Counted from the first letter of the stretch, positions 52,237 to 61,820 are shown. The stretch: DNA of 64,000 bases from Paenibacillus xylanexedens (GCF_007676705.1 NZ_VEBF01000006.1:240578-304577); one strand, 5' to 3'. Notes: a model not told the origin generated them from the letters alone. Numbers and translations are program-made.

Positions 52237-53649
52237 GTGTATTCATCCATGTTCCGCATTCTGTTAGCGCTCATCCTGTGCGCAGGCCCGATTCTGGGAC
52301 AAACCGGTATCACGGCATCCGCAGCGCAGGCGACGCAAGCAGTTCACATTGAAGTGAATGGTGAGCAACAATCCTGGAAGAACGTACCACTTATAATCAA
52401 AGGTTCAACGTTTGTTCCACTGAGGGATGTGGTCACATCGGTTAAAGGCACGTTGAAATGGGATAATCGCTCCAAGACGGCTACCATTACCGTTGGCAGA
52501 GACAAGCTGATCCATCAGGCTGGCAGCAATTCCATTAAGGTAAACCAGGTCGATCTGGCCACAGGTGTGAATTCACGTACGGTTAACGGTACGTTGATGG
52601 TCCCTGTCCGGGCCATGGCTAATGCAATCAAGGCCGATATCAAAGTCCAACGCACAGCTACAGGTCAGATGAGTGTGAATATGGTAACCGATCAAGTCAG
52701 CCTGCTGAACAGCGAAGTTGCCAGCGTAGATACGTATCTGCGCGAGATCAACTATCCAGGTATGGCTCTGATTGCCCGCGATGGTGAAGTACTTCTGAAG
52801 CAAGGCTACGGACTTGCCGATGAACTGACGCTGAATCGCCCGGATCAGAAGACCCGAATCGCATCACTTAGCAAATCTTTCACGGCTGCATCCATTTTGA
52901 GTCTGGTGGAGGATGGTAAGATTAATGTACAAGATCCAATCTCCAAGTATATCTCCGGTATACCGAAGGGAGATCAGATCACGCTGCATATGCTGTTGTC
53001 CCAGACTTCAGGTCTGCCATCTGCATTCGGGCGGGGTGAAGGAACTTCTATGGAAGAGACTGTGGAAGAGATTCGTCACAAAACGCTGAAATTCGAACCG
53101 GGGAGTGCCTATCTGTACAGCAACAGCGGGTATGTTCTGCTCGCATACGTCGTTGAAAAGGTATCTGGCATGAGTTATGCCGATTACGTGCAACAGACGA
53201 TACTGAAACCACTTGGCATGAAAAATTCGGGAGAGGCTTCCCGTAAAGTGCATACGATTAGTGGTTTTGTTCAACAAGATAACGCATGGGTAACTGCTCC
53301 TTACTATGTGTCTCAATCCGGGTCAGGAACCATCTATTCCACGGTGGACGATATGCTCAAATGGGATCGTGCGCTCTATACAGACAAGATTCTAAGCCAG
53401 GATACGATTGAACAGATGTATGAGCCTTACTCCGATAAAAACTATGGCTACGCCTGGATTCTCAAAGAAAACGGCACGAATCGTACCGTCTTCCATAACG
53501 GTAGTGGCGGCGGGTTTGCCACAGCTTTTTCACGTAATCTGTCCGATGATATCACCATTATCCTGCTCGGCAACCACGCAGGTATGGACATGACTTCACT
53601 TTTGGATGAAGTTGAGGCAAAAACAGCCAAAGCACTGCAATTGCAATAA
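52237..53649 (+). CDS. Secreted serine hydrolase with copper-amine-oxidase-N domain
   Basis: After a signal peptide (FRILLALILCAGPILGQTG) come a copper amine oxidase N-like domain (residues about 38-150; FVPLRDVVTSVKGTLKWDNR) and a class C beta-lactamase-type domain (PF00144) with SLSK (nucleophile Ser), YSN (AYLYSNSGYVLL) and HNGSGGG. It is probably a penicillin-binding-protein-like peptidase or esterase in the wall. The start is unclear: the GTG at 52237 and ATG at 52249 lack ribosome sites, while GGGGAGG at 52185-52191 is 6 bases before an in-frame ATC at 52198. A non-standard start there would add basic residues (LRKSNERQR) before the signal core. Confidence 0.85.
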   Translation: MYSSMFRILLALILCAGPILGQTGITASAAQATQAVHIEVNGEQQSWKNVPLIIKGSTFVPLRDVVTSVKGTLKWDNRSKTATITVGRDKLIHQAGSNSIKVNQVDLATGVNSRTVNGTLMVPVRAMANAIKADIKVQRTATGQMSVNMVTDQVSLLNSEVASVDTYLREINYPGMALIARDGEVLLKQGYGLADELTLNRPDQKTRIASLSKSFTAASILSLVEDGKINVQDPISKYISGIPKGDQITLHMLLSQTSGLPSAFGRGEGTSMEETVEEIRHKTLKFEPGSAYLYSNSGYVLLAYVVEKVSGMSYADYVQQTILKPLGMKNSGEASRKVHTISGFVQQDNAWVTAPYYVSQSGSGTIYSTVDDMLKWDRALYTDKILSQDTIEQMYEPYSDKNYGYAWILKENGTNRTVFHNGSGGGFATAFSRNLSDDITIILLGNHAGMDMTSLLDEVEAKTAKALQLQ

Positions 53650-53670
53650 TTTTTTTTTCATAAAGAGTAA

Positions 53671-53702
53671 TAGGAGACGGTCCTTCAACAGGATCGTCTC
53701 TT
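53671..53702 (+). terminator. Terminator of the serine hydrolase gene
   Basis: GGAGACGGTCCT pairs with AGGATCGTCTCT across a 5-base loop, with TTTG following. Confidence 0.75.
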
Positions 53703-53905
53703 TGTTTGAGATACATCCTCAGTTCCGACTTCGAATACATACATCTAGCAGAAATCCCATCAACGTTCAAAAGAATACGTGCTCATCTATAAATAAATTA
53801 GATAATTTAAGATCAAAAAAGAAACATTTTTACAATTTTACCGTTTATATTGTGTAGGTATATTCTGGAATTAAGAAATAGATCTAATACTAGTCGAGGT
53901 GCATA

Positions 53906-55318
53906 ATGAAGAAAACCATTTTACTACTGTTTTTGAGCCTGTTCTTACTCTTTTTGCTCCCTAATCAGGGAAATGCCGCTGCAAGCACGTCGAAAATCTT
54001 TATGGATGGAGAGGAATTAGTCCTCCCAAATGATGTACAGGTGACGATTATCAATAAAAACGTGATGATCCCGATTCGTGTCGTTGCCGAAAATTTGAAA
54101 TTCAAAGTCGATTGGAACCAGCAAGCACACACTGTAAAAATCCAGCAAGATCAACAGATCATCTCTCTAACCGTGGACCAAAAACAAGCCATGGTTGCTG
54201 ACAAGCAGGTCACCTTGAACACAGCACCGCAAATTTTGAATAAAACGCTGGTGGTGCCCATTCGATTTGTCAGTGAACAAATGGGGCTTACGGTAAAATG
54301 GAACAATCAAGACAAGATCGTATACTTAACGAACACCAGTAAGGAACCTGCTATCGCACCAGGCAACAGTTCTGGAAAAGGGCCTTCAACGTCTAACGCC
54401 CAAGTTACCGATATCCAATTTGCCAACAATCAGCTCGTCTTATCCACGGATGGGGCCGTTCAGCCGGTAGTAACGACCCTCAAGTACCCTGATCGTCTGG
54501 TTGTGGACTTGCCTGGAGCCACCTTTGGTGATATCTCCCAACCACTGGATCAAGGACTCAATGGCAAGTTGGATGTGAGCGGTTATCCCAATGTGACGGA
54601 AGTGAGATATTCGCTTTTCAAACGAGATCCAGGACAAGTTCGAATTGTCGTAGAATTGAATAATGTGATGGATGTCCAGTACAGCCAGAATGTGATTGCC
54701 GACAAACTGATTATTGATCTGAATGTTGCGGGAGACAACATCGCACCTGCTCCTGTCACTCCAGTAGGCGATTCAGGACGCAAGGTCGTTGTGATCGATC
54801 CAGGACACGGTGGCAGTGATCCAGGGACGATCAGCATCACGAACAAACCCGAAAAGGAATACAACCTGGAATTAGCTCACAAAGTACAAGCCCTGCTGCT
54901 CAATGAACCCAATATCGAATTGGTGATGACTCGTGAGGGTGATACTTATCCGACCCGCCCTGAGCGTGTGCAGCTCGCCAATCAATTAAATGCAGATGTA
55001 TTCGTATCTATCCATGGCAATAGTGTAGAGTCTGCCCCCCAAGCAACAGGTACGGAGACATATTATTATCAACGCAGTAACAGCAAGGAATTAGCCAATA
55101 TCATTCATCAACGTTTGGTGAAAGCCATGGGTCTCAGAGATCGTGGTGTGAAAAATGGCAACTTGGAAGTAATCCGAGACACGACCATGCCTGCAGTACT
55201 TTTGGAAGTGGGATTCTTGAGTAATGTACTCGATGAAGAACTGATGTCGTCCGAAGTTGTTCAGACGAAAGCCGCTCAAGCGATAGCCGATGGAATCAAG
55301 GAGTATTTAGGCCTGTAA
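53906..55318 (+). CDS. N-acetylmuramoyl-L-alanine amidase (copper-amine-oxidase-N + AMIN + Amidase_3)
   Basis: A signal peptide (ILLLFLSLFLLFLLPNQGNA) is followed by a copper amine oxidase N-like domain (about 30-140; MIPIRVVAENLKFKVDWNQQ), an AMIN domain (about 165-275; LVLSTDGAVQPVVTTLKYPD) and a zinc amidase catalytic domain (about 293-470; VVVIDPGHGGSDPG, KEYNLELAHKV, SIHGNSVES, LLEVGFLSN). His, Glu, His and the last Glu are the metal and catalytic residues. It cuts the bond between muramic acid and the stem peptide. GAGGTG precedes the ATG. The GerMN lipoprotein gene follows after 34 bases. Confidence 0.92.
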   Translation: MKKTILLLFLSLFLLFLLPNQGNAAASTSKIFMDGEELVLPNDVQVTIINKNVMIPIRVVAENLKFKVDWNQQAHTVKIQQDQQIISLTVDQKQAMVADKQVTLNTAPQILNKTLVVPIRFVSEQMGLTVKWNNQDKIVYLTNTSKEPAIAPGNSSGKGPSTSNAQVTDIQFANNQLVLSTDGAVQPVVTTLKYPDRLVVDLPGATFGDISQPLDQGLNGKLDVSGYPNVTEVRYSLFKRDPGQVRIVVELNNVMDVQYSQNVIADKLIIDLNVAGDNIAPAPVTPVGDSGRKVVVIDPGHGGSDPGTISITNKPEKEYNLELAHKVQALLLNEPNIELVMTREGDTYPTRPERVQLANQLNADVFVSIHGNSVESAPQATGTETYYYQRSNSKELANIIHQRLVKAMGLRDRGVKNGNLEVIRDTTMPAVLLEVGFLSNVLDEELMSSEVVQTKAAQAIADGIKEYLGL

Positions 55319-55352
55319 ATCATCAAATAAATCAGATGAAGGAAGTGATTCT

Positions 55353-55913
55353 TTGAATAAGAAGCTAGGTTGTGCACTTATATTATCATGCTTGATCCTT
55401 ATCGGAGTTGGATGTGCTCAGAAGCCAGTGAGCGAATCCGGATCGAATGAACCTGCTGTTCAGGGAGGACAGGCGCAGTCACCAAATCCAACCGAAACGG
55501 AGGTGGATCTGGGCAAAATGAACACACAAGTCGTCGATGTTTATTTGGCAGATTCTCAGGTGCTGGAGCTTGAGAAAACAGAGCAGGAAATTGAATACAA
55601 GGATGATTCCGAGAAATACGAAAAAACATTCGCAGCTATGCAAACAAACACCGATTCGGAGCTCGTTTCCCTCTGGGAGCAGGTTGAATTGCTCTCTATC
55701 CAATATACTGAGGGTACGGTGACTTTGGATGTTCATATCCCCGCTGAAGCCAACCTCGGTACCAGTGGAGAATTGCTCGCATTGGAAGCTTTAACAACAA
55801 CGATGTTTCAATTTGATGAAGTGAACAGCCTGGATATATTGGTGGATGGTGAAGCCGTTGATAGTTTGATGGGTCATGCTGAACTGGAGCACCCCATTCA
55901 TCGCGAACCCTAA
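55353..55913 (+). CDS. GerMN-domain lipoprotein
   Basis: The N-terminus has a lipoprotein signal (LGCALILSCLILIGVGCAQK, lipid Cys near residue 21). After a flexible linker there is a single GerMN domain (QVVDVYLADSQVLELEKTEQ and TTTMFQFDEVNSLDILVDGE), as in sporulation/germination protein GerM, which has two. A TTG at 55353 has AAGGAAG before it. It is probably co-transcribed with the amidase; a pair of amidase and GerMN protein fits cell-wall remodelling during sporulation or growth. Confidence 0.8.
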   Translation: MNKKLGCALILSCLILIGVGCAQKPVSESGSNEPAVQGGQAQSPNPTETEVDLGKMNTQVVDVYLADSQVLELEKTEQEIEYKDDSEKYEKTFAAMQTNTDSELVSLWEQVELLSIQYTEGTVTLDVHIPAEANLGTSGELLALEALTTTMFQFDEVNSLDILVDGEAVDSLMGHAELEHPIHREP

Positions 55914-55929
55914 ATGATCACACAACAAT

Positions 55930-55960
55930 GGAAAAAGAACGTCCCCAGGGACGTTCTCAG
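55930..55960. terminator. Bidirectional hairpin between convergent genes
   Basis: GAACGTCC, a 4-base loop and GGACGTTC, with an A-rich run before it. It can end the MBL operon on the minus strand and the GerMN gene on the plus strand. Confidence 0.65.
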
Positions 55961-55989
55961 ATAACACAATAATTCGATTCATGCACAAT

Positions 55990-57573
55990 TCACACATATA
56001 GCTCGTCACCAGCAGACAGTGAATGTATAACTGTTCCCGGTGACGGGCTATTTCTGAGCAAACCTTCTTTTAATCTGTCCGTCTCTGCCCGGTCAGCATG
56101 CACAAGAACCGTATGCCTTGCTGGAGTCCGATGTAGCATCCGCTCGACATCCTTCCAGCCCTGATGCACTTTATAACGTATTTTCCGCACCTCACACACT
56201 CCATACTTGTCAGGAACCCGTAGCAGCTTATCAGCAAACGTACCATGAGCAACATGCCCGGTGAGCAGAATCAGATTCTCCTCCCTGTCCGAGAATTGAC
56301 TATAATACCAACGGGCAAGCGAGGACTGCATCATGCCGTCCGGAATGAACCATAGCGAAGCAGTATGTTTTTTCAACAGTTGTTCCCGCTCTGGGGTGGT
56401 CGTAGGTAGATCCCATCCTCGTCCGGTCAGAAAGCCATCCATTTCGTCTTTCAACGAACTTCCGGTGATATGCTCTCCCTTGTCCCTCAACCAGTACGGA
56501 ACATGCATAAGCTGCTTCATGCCGTCCACCAGCCCTTGTTCCACTACGATTGGAACAGCCGGAAATTGTTGCTGTGCCCACAGTATGATCTCCTGTCCAC
56601 GCCCTACGACAGGCATGGGTAAGAGCACCTTTCCACCTTGAGCAATCGTCTGGCGAATGGCTCGTTCCAGCTGTTCCAGTTTGTCAGCCTGTGTATCTTG
56701 GTCCGTACCGTAGGCCGCATCAACGATCGCCAGATCAACCAGCCCGACGGAAGATATTGCTGCTGCGTCTGCTACGTTTGCTCTGCCTGCTCCATCTGCT
56801 CCGTTGGATGTGAAAATACCCTGTTTGATGGATATCTCCTCCATGGATACGAGTGTGCTTGACGATGCCTCTGATGCAACAGATGTCTGATCTTGTGACG
56901 TTATGAATTCTCCAGCCTTTTGCCCACTGTTGATAGCGATTAGTTCCTCCGCACCCCACCGTTTACTGCTCGGAGTATCGAACAACGTATTTTCACGAAT
57001 CATGCTTGCCTGCGTGAACACCTCCGTTGGACAATCCTCCTGTAAAAGCATCGATTCGGACGTGTAGTCCCCGGAATAGAAAATCCGCTTAGCTTCCACT
57101 TCAAGCCCAAACCACACGGATCCAGCCAGATGTCCACTCCGTCCCCACATCACTTTCACTTCAGGAATGGGTTCGAACCAGGTTTGGGATACCCCCTCAT
57201 CCTCCAGATACCGATAACGAATAGCTTGCTCATCTGCTTCATCATAAGGAAGTTCTTCACCTACACGCTCTACAAACCTGCGCCAGTTGGCAAAATACGT
57301 ACGCAGCTGCGCCCTCGTCTCTCTCGTCGTCCACACTTCACCCTGGTAGCCCATCTTATACAGCAATGGAATGGCGACCGAATGGTCCTCATGGGCGTGG
57401 GATAACAGAACCGCATCCAGTTGCGGAACAATCTCCGGTTCAATCAGCGGATACTCGCCCGTACCTTCTTTTTTCACACCACAATCCAGCAAAAGGCGAA
57501 AATTGCTCCCGCTCAGGAGATAGGCGGAACGCCCATGTTCCCCTGCACCGCCCCATACGTTCAGTTTGATCAT
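55990..57573 (-). CDS. Metallo-beta-lactamase/beta-CASP protein (RNase-like) co-transcribed with an ABC transporter
   Basis: The start (VWGGAGEHGRSAYLL) and the metal motif LSHAHEDHSVAIP (H-x-H-x-D-H) show an MBL fold. WGRSGHLAGSVWFGLE and FYSGDYTSES complete the site. The beta-CASP part is seen in GGKVLLPMPVVGRGQEIIL, and LTGHVAHGTFADKLL resembles the final RMMBL motif, as in CPSF73/YSH1-like RNases. A Ser/Ala-rich insert (about 205-285) is unusual. The ATG at 57573 overlaps the stop of the upstream permease gene as ATGA, so it is coupled to the transporter. RNA substrate or metabolite hydrolysis are both possible. Confidence 0.8.
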   Translation of the reverse strand: MIKLNVWGGAGEHGRSAYLLSGSNFRLLLDCGVKKEGTGEYPLIEPEIVPQLDAVLLSHAHEDHSVAIPLLYKMGYQGEVWTTRETRAQLRTYFANWRRFVERVGEELPYDEADEQAIRYRYLEDEGVSQTWFEPIPEVKVMWGRSGHLAGSVWFGLEVEAKRIFYSGDYTSESMLLQEDCPTEVFTQASMIRENTLFDTPSSKRWGAEELIAINSGQKAGEFITSQDQTSVASEASSSTLVSMEEISIKQGIFTSNGADGAGRANVADAAAISSVGLVDLAIVDAAYGTDQDTQADKLEQLERAIRQTIAQGGKVLLPMPVVGRGQEIILWAQQQFPAVPIVVEQGLVDGMKQLMHVPYWLRDKGEHITGSSLKDEMDGFLTGRGWDLPTTTPEREQLLKKHTASLWFIPDGMMQSSLARWYYSQFSDREENLILLTGHVAHGTFADKLLRVPDKYGVCEVRKIRYKVHQGWKDVERMLHRTPARHTVLVHADRAETDRLKEGLLRNSPSPGTVIHSLSAGDELYV

Positions 57574-59255
57574 GATGCATTCCACTTTCTCTTTGAATTC
57601 AGTATTTCAATTCCAAGCAGCATGAGCACCGTCATACCTACAGTTACAACGGCCATCGCCATTCCGAGTGACACCTGACCTTGTTCGAATTGGGCAAAAA
57701 TATACGTAGCCGACGTCTGCATCGACGGTGGAAGAATCAATAACGAACCTACCAGCTCCCGGGTAGCAATCGTAAAGGTCATCATCCAGCCGGCGAGCAT
57801 GCCGGGCAGGATCAGCGGGATCAGGATGCGCCGCAGAATATACAGCGGCTTCCCGCCAAATACTTGCCCCGCCTGAAACAATGTTCCGTCAATCTGGGTA
57901 AAGCTCGATTTTACATACTGCACGGTGTAAGGCAAGAAGAGAACAACGTACGTGAGAACAACCATACCGTAAGTGTTATACAACGTGACTGGCATCCAAG
58001 GTGAATTCCAGAACAGAATCAGTCCCACCACCATCACAATGCCCGGCACCGTATTAGGCAACAGACTGAACAAGTCAATCACACGCTGCATGAATGAAGA
58101 CGATCTGCCGATAGCCAGCGCAAAACCCGTACCGATAATAACGGCAACCGTGGAAGCCGCAAGGGATAGTCCCAGACTGTTCCCGATCGCCTTCATACTC
58201 ACTGAACCCCAAGATAACAGCTCTTTGTAATGATCCAAGGTCAGATTATCAAAAGCAATTCCTGATCCCCGTAGCTTCATGGTCGAAGCGGCGATGATGG
58301 AGAAATACGGGATACCTATCGACAGGATCAACAGGATCGCAAGATACGCCCCGCACAACCATCCTGCTCCGCCACGAAGGGAATATCGCTTCGAACGTTG
58401 CCCCTTGCCACCTACCAGACGATACGTGAACTTCCGGCTCATGGCAGACTGCATATACCACATCACCAGACACACGGACAGCAGCACCGATGCCAGTGAA
58501 GTCGCCTTGCCGAAATCAATCGGCCAACTGGAGATGTACTTGTGAATTTCGGAGGTCATGACATAATAGCCAATCTTGCGCCCGAAGGTTGCCGGTGTTC
58601 CGAATTCCGCAATCGTTTTGACAAAGACCAGCATGATCCCCATGCCGTAGGACGACAGCAACAAGGGTAGAATAATGCGTCTGAAACGGTACCCCGCACG
58701 TGCACCATGCACAGCTCCCGCTTCTTCCAGATTGCCACCGATGCGGATCAACGCATCCCGAAGCAGCAGATACAGGAATGGGAACAGGTGCAAGCTCATG
58801 ATGAGCACCATGCCCCAGAAGCTGAAGAACAGCTCACTCCAGCCTGCAGATGAGGGCACCCATTGCTGCAGGTATCCCCCTTTTTGCATAAACAGAATCC
58901 ATCCCATTGATCCGATATACGGCGGAGTCATGAACGGGATCATCAAGATTACATCCACCCAGCGATGCTCACCCATACGGGTCTTCGCCATCATCCAGGC
59001 AAGCGGCAGCGCCAGCAGTGTGGTTACCGCTACAACGCAGATGCCAAGCCAGACGGAGTTCAGCAATACACCCGATAGATGATGACCTGTAATCGTGCGA
59101 ATCGGAGCCATCCAGTCCCACTGCCCGTCCGGATACACACTTTGCCAGAAGATCAGCAAGAGCGGCACGCCAATACTTATGGTCAGCAGAAAGAGGGCCA
59201 GAATCACGCCCACTCTCCGAAAAATTCGGTTGTTGTCCATTCCAACAGGTTTCAC
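57570..59255 (-). CDS. Fe(III)/phosphonate-type ABC transporter permease (FbpB-like double domain)
   Basis: The protein carries two fused permease domains with about 12 membrane segments and two EAA loops (LEEAGAVHGARAGYRFRRII and FQAGQVFGGKPLYILRRILI), typical of FbpB/SfuB iron permeases and of 2-aminoethylphosphonate permeases. GTG at 59255 has GAGG 8 bases before it; a GTG at 59264 is also in frame. It links the binding protein outside with the ATPase inside. Genes for both lie directly upstream. Confidence 0.88.
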   Translation of the reverse strand: MKPVGMDNNRIFRRVGVILALFLLTISIGVPLLLIFWQSVYPDGQWDWMAPIRTITGHHLSGVLLNSVWLGICVVAVTTLLALPLAWMMAKTRMGEHRWVDVILMIPFMTPPYIGSMGWILFMQKGGYLQQWVPSSAGWSELFFSFWGMVLIMSLHLFPFLYLLLRDALIRIGGNLEEAGAVHGARAGYRFRRIILPLLLSSYGMGIMLVFVKTIAEFGTPATFGRKIGYYVMTSEIHKYISSWPIDFGKATSLASVLLSVCLVMWYMQSAMSRKFTYRLVGGKGQRSKRYSLRGGAGWLCGAYLAILLILSIGIPYFSIIAASTMKLRGSGIAFDNLTLDHYKELLSWGSVSMKAIGNSLGLSLAASTVAVIIGTGFALAIGRSSSFMQRVIDLFSLLPNTVPGIVMVVGLILFWNSPWMPVTLYNTYGMVVLTYVVLFLPYTVQYVKSSFTQIDGTLFQAGQVFGGKPLYILRRILIPLILPGMLAGWMMTFTIATRELVGSLLILPPSMQTSATYIFAQFEQGQVSLGMAMAVVTVGMTVLMLLGIEILNSKRKWNAS

Positions 59256-59328
59256 TACCTTCACCTCACATGACTTTCCACAGACAGCAGGTATTCCTTT
59301 TGCCTAATTGTCTTTTTCGTACTATGTC

Positions 59329-60402
59329 TTATTTAAAAGTCTCGGAAAAACGAGCCGCAGTCTCTTCGCCATGCTCACTCATCCAGTTCCAATCCACTTT
59401 AAGTTGTGGAATATCCTTCACATTGGCACGGTTAGTCGCTTCAATGTCTTCGCGGCCCGGAATCAGATAGGCATCTGCTACGAGCTTCTGAGCTTCATCG
59501 GACAACAAGTAGTCAATGAACGCTTTGGCATTCTCTACATTCGGACTGGATTTCAGAATCGCTGCCGGTCTTGGGCTGATTACTGTGCCTTCCTCAGGAT
59601 ATACGATATCCAGTGGTTCACCTTTTGCTTTGGAGGAATACGCCATGTAATCCACACCTGCCGCTACGATGCTTTTGGCACCCGTAATGACCGGATCAAG
59701 TGCTTCCTGATTGGCGCCTGCCATCGCTACACCATTGGCTTTATAGGCACTCAGCAGATCCCAACCTTTTTCACCGTTCGCGCTCAGGTATCCTGTGATG
59801 AAGTCGAGTGCTGAACCTGATAATGTAGGGTCGGGAATGTTCACTGCATCTTTCCACGCAGGCGTTGCCAGCTCTGCCCAACTTGTTGGTGGTGTAGATA
59901 CCAGCTTGGTGTTATACACAATACCCAGTGCGGAAGCACTGCTACTGAAATAGTTACCCTCTGCATCCGACCAATCCTTGTTCAGCTTGTCTGCATTGGC
60001 TGCGTCCGGGTAAGGCATAGTCAGTCCATCGGCTTTCAGAGCCTGTGCGGAAGGTAAAGAGGCCAGGATCACAACGTCTGCAACCGGATTGGATTTCTCT
60101 GCTTCCATACGAGCCAGAATTTTGCCTGTTGTTCCCTGGAACATCTCGACTTCGATACCTGTTTTGTCCGTAAATCCGCTCACGATGTTATCCGCCAACT
60201 TCTGTGGGCCAGCACTGTACAACACCAACTTGCCGCCAGCCGGTTTCGTTGTTTCCGCCGCCGCTGCTGTGTTTCCTTCACCCGCGGGTTGTGCCGCATT
60301 GCCTGTGGTTGTGTTCCCTGTACTACATCCAAACAAACTGATACTCATTACCGCAGTTAATAACAGCATTGCGCTCTTTTTCCGTGTGTTCATCCCTAAC
60401 AT
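59329..60402 (-). CDS. ABC transporter substrate-binding lipoprotein, FbpA/AfuA-like
   Basis: A lipoprotein signal (AMLLLTAVMSISLFGC) and a Thr/Gly/Ala-rich linker precede a type 2 periplasmic-binding fold: GKLVLYSAGPQKLADNIVSG, GIEVEMFQGTTGKILARMEA, VVILASLPSAQALK and LDIVYPEEGTVISPRPAAIL. It belongs to the group that includes ferric-ion- and 2-aminoethylphosphonate-binding proteins; the double-Tyr iron site is not evident. The ATG at 60402 follows GGGAG by about 10 bases. Confidence 0.85.
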   Translation of the reverse strand: MLGMNTRKKSAMLLLTAVMSISLFGCSTGNTTTGNAAQPAGEGNTAAAAETTKPAGGKLVLYSAGPQKLADNIVSGFTDKTGIEVEMFQGTTGKILARMEAEKSNPVADVVILASLPSAQALKADGLTMPYPDAANADKLNKDWSDAEGNYFSSSASALGIVYNTKLVSTPPTSWAELATPAWKDAVNIPDPTLSGSALDFITGYLSANGEKGWDLLSAYKANGVAMAGANQEALDPVITGAKSIVAAGVDYMAYSSKAKGEPLDIVYPEEGTVISPRPAAILKSSPNVENAKAFIDYLLSDEAQKLVADAYLIPGREDIEATNRANVKDIPQLKVDWNWMSEHGEETAARFSETFK

Positions 60403-60436
60403 ATCATTCCATCTCCCTTGTTTTCTGTTTGATTTC

Positions 60437-61453
60437 TTAATTGGCCGCTGCTATAACTTCTCTGTGATTCACACTCGGGTTATCATAACCATCCATTCGG
60501 CATATTCGTTCGGGGGCTATATAGAGCTGAACCCGCTCTCCCACCCGCACTCTTTGGTTCATATAGGCTGTCCATACGCCAAGCCCTTCCATCTGCAATC
60601 GCACTTCGTAACGTTCACCTACATAGCTGACGCTGAGTACAGTTCCCGGATAACATAGATCGTCATGACCTGTTTTGTTCCAGGTGACATGCTCTGGTCG
60701 CACCATCGATTGATTAGGCGTGAGCCAATTGGACTTTCCGATAAACGAAGCGACATACGGATCACTTGGCGCCGAGTAGATCGTTTCCGGGCTTCCCTTT
60801 TGCAATATCCGCCCCTTCTGCATCACCACTATCTCATCCGACATCGACATCGCTTCAATCTGATCATGTGTGACGTACAGCGCAGTCAGTCCCATGTCCC
60901 GAACCAGCGACATCATCTCAATCCGCATCTCTTCCCGGAGTACAGCATCCAGTGCACTCAGTGGCTCATCGAACAGGATCACACCAGGTCTGACAGCTAC
61001 CGCTCTGGCAAAAGCAACCCGTTGCTGCTGTCCACCAGACAGCTGATGAGGATATCGATCTTCCATGCCTTGCAGGCGAACCATGCCAAGTGCTTCGTTC
61101 ACCTTTTGCCGCAGATCAGATTTCTGTTTTCCGGCCTTCAGGCCAAACGCTACATTTTCGTATACGGTCATATGCGGCCATAATGCAAAATCCTGAAACA
61201 CCATGCCCAGATTACGCTTGTGTGTCGGTATATCAATCCGCTTTGCCGCAGAGTAGATACACTGATCATCTGCACGAATCTCCCCCGCGTCCGGCTGTTC
61301 CAGCCCGGCCAACATGCGGAGCAGTGTTGTTTTGCCACAGCCCGATGGGCCGAGCAGTGTCGTAAACTTTCCATGTTCAAGCGTTAGATCTGTCGGCAGT
61401 AGTGCGGGTGTTTGATTAAATGATTTTTGAATTCCCGTTATCTCTAATTTCAT
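60437..61453 (-). CDS. ABC transporter ATP-binding protein, FbpC/PotA-like
   Basis: Walker A (LLGPSGCGKTTLLRMLAG), the ABC signature (HQLSGGQQQRVAFARAVAV), Walker B (VILFDEPLSALDAVLREEMR) and the His switch (ALYVTHDQIEAMSMSDEIVV) are all present. A C-terminal TOBE-like domain (PGTVLSVSYVGERYEVRLQM) follows. It drives import by the FbpB-like permease. The ATG at 61453 follows TAGGG; ATG 61459 overlaps it. It is the first gene of the operon, divergent from a LysR regulator. Confidence 0.92.
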   Translation of the reverse strand: MKLEITGIQKSFNQTPALLPTDLTLEHGKFTTLLGPSGCGKTTLLRMLAGLEQPDAGEIRADDQCIYSAAKRIDIPTHKRNLGMVFQDFALWPHMTVYENVAFGLKAGKQKSDLRQKVNEALGMVRLQGMEDRYPHQLSGGQQQRVAFARAVAVRPGVILFDEPLSALDAVLREEMRIEMMSLVRDMGLTALYVTHDQIEAMSMSDEIVVMQKGRILQKGSPETIYSAPSDPYVASFIGKSNWLTPNQSMVRPEHVTWNKTGHDDLCYPGTVLSVSYVGERYEVRLQMEGLGVWTAYMNQRVRVGERVQLYIAPERICRMDGYDNPSVNHREVIAAAN

Positions 61454-61592
61454 AAGCATCCCTACCTGTCTTCTGTTACTTGATCTCTTGCACTGTTCTC
61501 AGTCTAACGTCCGCTTTCGCGAGTTGTATGTCTTGTATGTAAAATTGGAATTAACTTTTTAGATGAATTCTGTTGATGTTCATAGATTAAAT

Positions 61593-61787
61593 CTATAGTA
61601 GGTGAACTAAATCAATTTTCATGTTGTCGCTTCGATTACAGCACCATCTTCCGATCGCTGTTATCCCCAGATTTCTTATATTCCCTTTATGAAGGGAGAA
61701 ATCCGGGGATAAAGGCGAACGCTTCGCTTCTTCAGATTGGTTCTGTACTCTCCGTCTTTATGAAAACATTAGATCATCTTTTATATT
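61593..61787 (+). repeat. Dispersed CTATATAAGTTGAAC repeat, copy C (degenerate)
   Basis: Degenerate ends (CTATAGTAGGTGAACT and AGATCATCTTTTATATT) flank CTTCCGATCGCTGTTATCCC, then a hairpin with TTATCCCCAGATTT and AAATCCGGGGATAA arms and an inner TTCCCTT/AAGGGA pair, then CTTCGCTTCTTCAGATTGG and TTCTGTACTCTCCGTC as in copy A. It lies in the promoter region between the ABC operon and the LysR gene. Confidence 0.65.
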
Positions 61788-61820
61788 GGGGCCAGTAGAA
61801 ATGAGAGGAGTGTTGGGACA

